From positions 341,427,123 through 341,491,122 of the forward strand of contig NC_092875.1 in NCBI RefSeq assembly GCF_028372415.1: DNA of 64,000 nt, given 5' to 3'. Below, one piece after another: positions 62,801-64,000 of this stretch. This DNA comes from Notamacropus eugenii (lineage: Eukaryota; Chordata; Mammalia; Diprotodontia; Macropodidae). The notes beneath the pieces were generated by a model. It searched no databases. It worked only from the letters and a program-made list of their open reading frames with translations, and had not been told where the DNA came from. Both the position numbers and the translations under genes were made by a program. Within the stretch, counting starts at the first letter, position 1. Each line of letters opens with the position of its first letter.

Positions 62801-64000
62801 ATTCCCATTTACTTTTCTTCATACATGGCTCCTCTTTTAACGTTAGTGTACTCTGCTATTATGATTCTTTTTTTGCTCTGTGTCTGTTTCTCTACATCTC
62901 CACCTGTATTGCTTTGAATTATATTTGTCAGTTTGTTTATCAGTTTGCATATGATTATTAATGAGTCAAGTATTTTTTCAAATAATTATTTGCAACTTAT
63001 TTCTTCTTTGGAAAATTGTCATTTGTTTTTTAAAAAAAATTTTAGTTTATATTTTAACTTTTGCTGTACCAAGTCATTGGAAGTATGCACTAGGACAGTA
63101 AGTTTTTCAAATGTCAAAACATGACTTTACCATCATGATTATGATTACACTTACTGTTTAAGAAATTCTTAACCTTAGTGAATGGAATAGTAACCAGTGG
63201 AGAGTAACTTTCTACCTTAAAGATTTAATTCAAAGTTGTTTTTAAAAAATGTCATTTCCTATTTGGGGTTTGGTTGAAAGTTTTATTTTTTTAAGATCAG
63301 ACTTTATTTTACGTAGACCTTTGAGTGATGCACAAAAATTAGTTATTAGACAGATTCATAATTTCTGATGCTTTATTTGTCCTTTTCACAGGGGCAGCTT
63401 TTACCGAAGGCTTATCAAGTGGTTTAAGTACTTCTGTTGCTGTCTTTTGTCATGAATTACCTCATGAATTAGGTAAGAAACATTTTTAATTTGCATTTTT
63501 AGGATACTTATGTGGACTATTCTTTTATTACCAAACTATCAGAATTTTTTGAATTTTGTTTCTCTGAACTTAATCACCAGGTGTAATGATTTTAGAAAGG
63601 AGTAGATTCTTCTGCCCCAAGAGTACTAGATATTGATTCACTTGTATTTGCACCAGTGAGTCTTCCAAAGACAGCTGTTGTTTGCCTAAACAGTTTTTTT
63701 CATTTGATCTTCTTTACCAGTCATGAACATCTAAACAAATGCAGTCCATATTCAAATGATTATGTGACCTCATTGTTTGGGAAAGTTCCTGCCATTAGTA
63801 TAGATCATAGTCTATTCTAGTCTGCCCATCCTGTGAGACTTAACCATATTATCCCATAAGTTCACACACCTTTGGCTGGAGAACTTCTTTGATTTCACCT
63901 GACAGCTCAAGGATACCAGTCAAGCACACTGGATATCCACCTATTATCTATCACCTATTTCGTATGACCAATCCATCCTCTCTTCTTATTTGGTGTTACT
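37915..64000 (+). CDS. SLC39A6: SLC39A6 (ZIP6/LIV-1) gene, 3' end off window
   Basis: Zinc importer of the LIV-1 subfamily of ZIP transporters, in the plasma membrane. Coding exons 2-8 give 602 residues. Visible in order: a signal peptide (about 1-19), a glycosylated His-rich ectodomain with [16 protein letters not shown]1 and TM2 (about 286-336), an [10 protein letters not shown] loop (343-352), TM3 (about 386-405), a long cytosolic His-rich loop (517-539), TM4 with HNFSDG (567-572) and TM5 with HELPHE (596-601), the metal site of the LIV-1 family. Human ZIP6 is about 755 residues; the last 110 or so codons (TM5 end to TM8) lie right of the window. The His repeat after residue 84 is much shorter than in human. 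No frameshift or stop was seen. The gene is head to head with ELP2. Confidence 0.96.
37966..37974. promoter_or_regulatory. NRF1-like site
   Basis: TGCGCATGC, close to the NRF1 palindrome, within the inferred first exon or core promoter of SLC39A6. Confidence 0.55.
38259..38298 (+). other. G-rich tract
   Basis: Runs of 6, 5, 3 and 6 G on the non-template strand early in SLC39A6 intron 1. The first loop is long, so quadruplex formation is only possible, not evident. Confidence 0.5.
39690..40030 (-). mobile_element. L2 LINE 3' region
   Basis: GAGCATTTATTAAGCACTTA, GAGCTGGAGATACAAAGAA, GTCCTCAAGGAACTCATTCC, then AGAGCATTCCAGATATG; antisense L2. Confidence 0.75.
40230..40510 (+). mobile_element. 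L2 LINE fragment
   Basis: AAGGGCTTCCTGTTGTCC, AAGGACAAAATTC and AATGCTCTCCAAGACC follow the sense L2 pattern. Confidence 0.55.
40525..40740 (+). mobile_element. hAT-like non-autonomous transposon
   Basis: Starts CAGGGGTTTTTAATCTTG, with CTGGTGAAGTCTTTGGACC and CTCAGTATAATGTTC, a known hAT-type layout. The right end is unclear. Confidence 0.5.
41057..41734 (+). CDS. SLC39A6: SLC39A6 exon 2 (residues 1-223)
   Basis: The ATG is at 41066, with G at -3 and G at +4; nine 5' UTR bases precede it in the exon after the TATAG acceptor. It starts [19 protein letters not shown] (signal peptide), then carries [19 protein letters not shown] and [20 protein letters not shown], which identify the gene. The short His cluster is at residues 84-96. 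The downstream part, rich in Ser and Thr with several N-glycosylation sequons, is poorly conserved. Donor GTAAGA, phase 0. Confidence 0.96.
42445..42667 (-). mobile_element. MIR/CORE SINE
   Basis: ACAGCTAACATTTACATCAC, CAACCCTTTGAGGTAGG, TTTACAGATGAGGAAACTG and GGCCACCTAATAGCTGCC; antisense, nearly full length. Confidence 0.8.
43148..43338 (+). mobile_element. hAT-like non-autonomous transposon
   Basis: Ends GCAGTGGTATCAAACTC and TTTTTACACCTCTGCTG are imperfect inverted repeats. The middle has GCATATTGACTTGG and TTCCCAATTCCATTTTAATC, shared with 35205 and 48083. Confidence 0.6.
43657..43840 (+). CDS. SLC39A6: SLC39A6 exon 3 (residues 224-284)
   Basis: Starts [20 protein letters not shown] and contains [16 protein letters not shown] and [11 protein letters not shown], nearly as in human. 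Cysteines at 224 and in LCPA are conserved. Acceptor CATTAG, donor GTAAGA, 184 nt. Confidence 0.96.
44180..44520 (-). mobile_element. L1 ORF2 end/3' UTR piece
   Basis: TTGCATCAGTTCATATAAG and CATATCACAATTACATTCCA are antisense to the L1 ORF2 end seen elsewhere. Its continuation is probably 44950-45350. Confidence 0.55.
44540..44781 (+). mobile_element. Full-length tRNA-derived SINE with RTE-like tail
   Basis: Starts GGCAGCTAAGTGGCACTGTG and ends with GAGTTGGACACAACTGAAC plus AAC. The end matches, on the same element strand, the 3' end of the RTE at 58290 in this window. Confidence 0.9.
44950..45350 (-). mobile_element. L1 3' UTR-like piece with TA-rich array
   Basis: AAGCAAAACAAATTTACAAA and TCTGCCATGTCC resemble the piece at 57990-58280. 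A TA/TG-rich microsatellite (45140-45200) is embedded. Confidence 0.45.
45700..45955 (-). mobile_element. MIR SINE
   Basis: ACTTACATTTATTTGAGAC, CAACAGCCCTGGAAGGTAG, TTTCACAAATGGGGAAAC and AGCCCAAGGTCATATAGCC; antisense MIR. Confidence 0.75.
46048..46217 (+). CDS. SLC39A6: SLC39A6 exon 4 (residues 285-341; TM1-TM2)
   Basis: Starts [20 protein letters not shown] and contains [20 protein letters not shown] then LPH. Two membrane spans; the DAFLHLLPH end of TM2 is a ZIP signature. Acceptor AACAG, donor GTAAGT, 170 nt. Confidence 0.97.
46514..47084 (-). mobile_element. Solitary LTR of an endogenous retrovirus (candidate)
   Basis: On the minus strand it begins TGTTAGTTAGGAGTG and ends GGCCCACA, the TG...CA layout. 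Two CCAAT boxes (ATTGG on plus at 46735-46739 and 46767-46771) precede a TATAAAA box (46651-46660) at normal promoter spacing. No internal viral genes flank it, and no clear target-site duplication was found. Antisense to SLC39A6. Confidence 0.6.
48083..48250 (+). mobile_element. hAT-like non-autonomous transposon
   Basis: Starts TACTGGTGTCAAACTCAG and ends GTCTGACACCCCT, imperfect inverted termini; same family as 43148. Confidence 0.6.
49430..49960 (+). mobile_element. 5'-truncated L1 3' end
   Basis: GTAGCAAACAACTGGAAAC, AAAGTGAAATAAGCAGACCC and TTTTGCAGAAGTGAG, then an AATAAA-containing A-rich end. Confidence 0.7.
50616..50670. repeat. TG/TATG microsatellite
   Basis: TG units followed by TATG units. 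Confidence 0.9.
50888..51106 (+). CDS. SLC39A6: SLC39A6 exon 5 (residues 342-414; TM3)
   Basis: Starts [14 protein letters not shown], then [15 protein letters not shown] and [19 protein letters not shown], and ends KQFKDKKKK. Residues 353-361 (EDQPLQASR) differ from the human EEPAMEMKR. Acceptor TATAG, donor GTAAAA, 219 nt. Confidence 0.96.
51107..52630. other. SLC39A6 intron 5
   Basis: One RTE-tailed SINE (51801-52029). Nothing else recognised; an L2-like tip near 51355-51385 is possible. Confidence 0.55.
51801..52029 (+). mobile_element. tRNA-derived SINE with RTE-like tail
   Basis: GGGCAGTTAGATGGCACAGT, an internally decayed core, then CTGGGCACAACTGAACAAC. Confidence 0.8.
52631..52736 (+). 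CDS. SLC39A6: SLC39A6 exon 6 (residues 415-449)
   Basis: Reads [20 protein letters not shown] then [15 protein letters not shown], the charged start of the cytosolic loop between TM3 and TM4. Acceptor TTTAG, donor GTAAGT, 106 nt. Confidence 0.95.
53846..53875. repeat. (CA)15 microsatellite
   Basis: Uninterrupted CA units. Confidence 0.95.
53890..55035 (+). mobile_element. L2 LINE
   Basis: Sense L2 coding remnants: CCAATTGCCTTTCAAACTAG, AAATCAACATGTCCAAAATC, CCTTTAGGATAAAATACAAA and TTAAGGCCCTTCACAACCTG. The open frame at 54312-54638 lies inside it. Confidence 0.8.
55601..55673. repeat. Inverted repeat, left arm (73 nt)
   Basis: Pairs with 55936-56008 in reverse orientation with 5 mismatches by eye. 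The shared core includes GTTTGTCCAGGCCATGTCTG. Not explained by the surrounding L2. Confidence 0.88.
55936..56008. repeat. Inverted repeat, right arm (73 nt)
   Basis: Reverse complement of 55601-55673; the loop between the arms is 262 nt of antisense L2-like sequence. Confidence 0.88.
56740..57090 (+). mobile_element. L2 LINE 3' end
   Basis: CTGGAATGCACTTCTCCC, GAAGCCTTTCCTGACCC, ACGCAGTGCCTAGCACAGAC and TTAATAAATACTTGCTG. Confidence 0.85.
57271..57648 (+). CDS. SLC39A6: SLC39A6 exon 7 (residues 450-575; His loop and TM4)
   Basis: Contains [37 protein letters not shown], a run of His codons (517-539) and [21 protein letters not shown]567, N568 and D571 are the TM4 metal-site positions known in ZIP proteins. 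Acceptor CCTAG, donor GTAAGT, 378 nt. Confidence 0.97.
57990..58280 (-). mobile_element. L1 3' UTR-like piece
   Basis: AGCAAAACAAATTTTTGTAT and TTAGCCATGTCC, similar to 44950-45350 but without the microsatellite. Confidence 0.45.
58290..58760 (-). mobile_element. BovB-like RTE, 3' part
   Basis: Minus-strand decayed frame with [20 protein letters not shown] and [12 protein letters not shown], matching the C-terminus of BovB/RTE ORF2. The element end GGACACAACTAAACAAC equals the tail of local SINEs. Confidence 0.8.
58770..58990 (-). mobile_element. L1 3' UTR piece
   Basis: ATGGTCATGTTATAAAAG, AGTCTATATTCAAACTCCC and GGGGATGGATAGCATTTTTC match the UTR of the L1 at 26811-27400. Confidence 0.6.
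58990..60285 (-). mobile_element. BovB-like RTE, 5' and endonuclease part
   Basis: Minus-strand translation at 59670-59879 gives [20 protein letters not shown] and [19 protein letters not shown], the start of the RTE endonuclease domain. Frameshifts and stops make it inactive. It is flanked by L1 pieces on both sides. Confidence 0.85.
60290..60470 (-). mobile_element. L1 ORF2 C-terminal piece
   Basis: CTATCATTTCTTATAGCACA and GTAGTATTCCATCTG are antisense to the L1 ORF2 end (MEYY region). It probably belonged with 58770-58990 before the RTE arrived. Confidence 0.65.
60900..62650 (-). mobile_element. Unclassified element, possibly L1 5' region
   Basis: On the minus strand the block starts near 62640 with AGGGGAGGTGGAGTCAAGAC and AGCAGAACAGCAGG, wording like 5' UTRs of marsupial L1. 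No clear ORF1 motif was recognised. It could be another long retroelement. Confidence 0.35.
63392..63472 (+). CDS. SLC39A6: SLC39A6 exon 8 (residues 576-602; TM5)
   Basis: Reads [19 protein letters not shown] then CHELPHEL. The HELPHE motif with a preceding Cys identifies the LIV-1 subfamily. Acceptor CACAG, donor GTAAGA, 81 nt. Last SLC39A6 exon in the window. Confidence 0.97.
63473..64000. other. SLC39A6 intron 8 (partial)
   Basis: AT-rich, no exon and no repeat that I can name. The next coding exon should start with the codons after HELPHELG. Confidence 0.6.

Larger units (their letters stand above)
57649..63391. other. SLC39A6 intron 7
   Basis: Largest SLC39A6 intron here. It carries a mosaic of L1 3' pieces and RTE (57990-60470), then 60900-62650 of an unclassified element-like region and AT-rich sequence to 63391 without features. 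Confidence 0.6.

Overview
The window looks like nuclear DNA of a marsupial. It is AT-rich, with long introns and sharp CpG islands at two promoters. The interspersed repeats are L1 3' ends, L2, CR1/L3, MIR, BovB-like RTE and tRNA-derived SINEs that carry an RTE-like tail. The BovB-like RTE plus RTE-tailed SINE combination is the main reason for 'marsupial'; the species cannot be named from sequence alone.

Two protein-coding genes lie head to head, both incomplete here. ELP2 (Elongator subunit 2, a WD40 double propeller) is on the minus strand. Exons 1-14 are present, running from the start codon at 31362 down to 2255, and encode about 511 residues; the last part of the gene lies beyond the left edge. 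SLC39A6 (ZIP6/LIV-1 zinc transporter) is on the plus strand. It has an inferred non-coding exon ending near 38036 and coding exons from 41066 to 63472. These encode 602 residues up to the HELPHE motif, and the C-terminus lies beyond the right edge. Every exon was placed by translation plus AG/GT splice sites, and the codon phases join across all junctions.

Layout: 1-31362 is ELP2 exons and introns. About 30.9-31.6 kb is the ELP2 CpG island. 31.6-37.5 kb is an intergenic spacer of L2, L1, SINE, CR1 and LTR-like pieces plus a long (TA)n. About 37.56-38.45 kb is the SLC39A6 CpG island. 38-64 kb is SLC39A6. The two genes have unrelated jobs (tRNA wobble-uridine modification and zinc import) and are linked by promoter neighbourhood, not by pathway.

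The most unusual local structures are a partial tandem copy of ELP2 exon 2 inside intron 2, a 6.5 kb separation of two promoters that I recall as nearly touching in human, a 73-bp inverted repeat in SLC39A6 intron 6, a 23-nt T homopolymer forming one ELP2 acceptor tract, and an RTE element nested in L1. I found no CRISPR array, no operon and no convincing new gene system.
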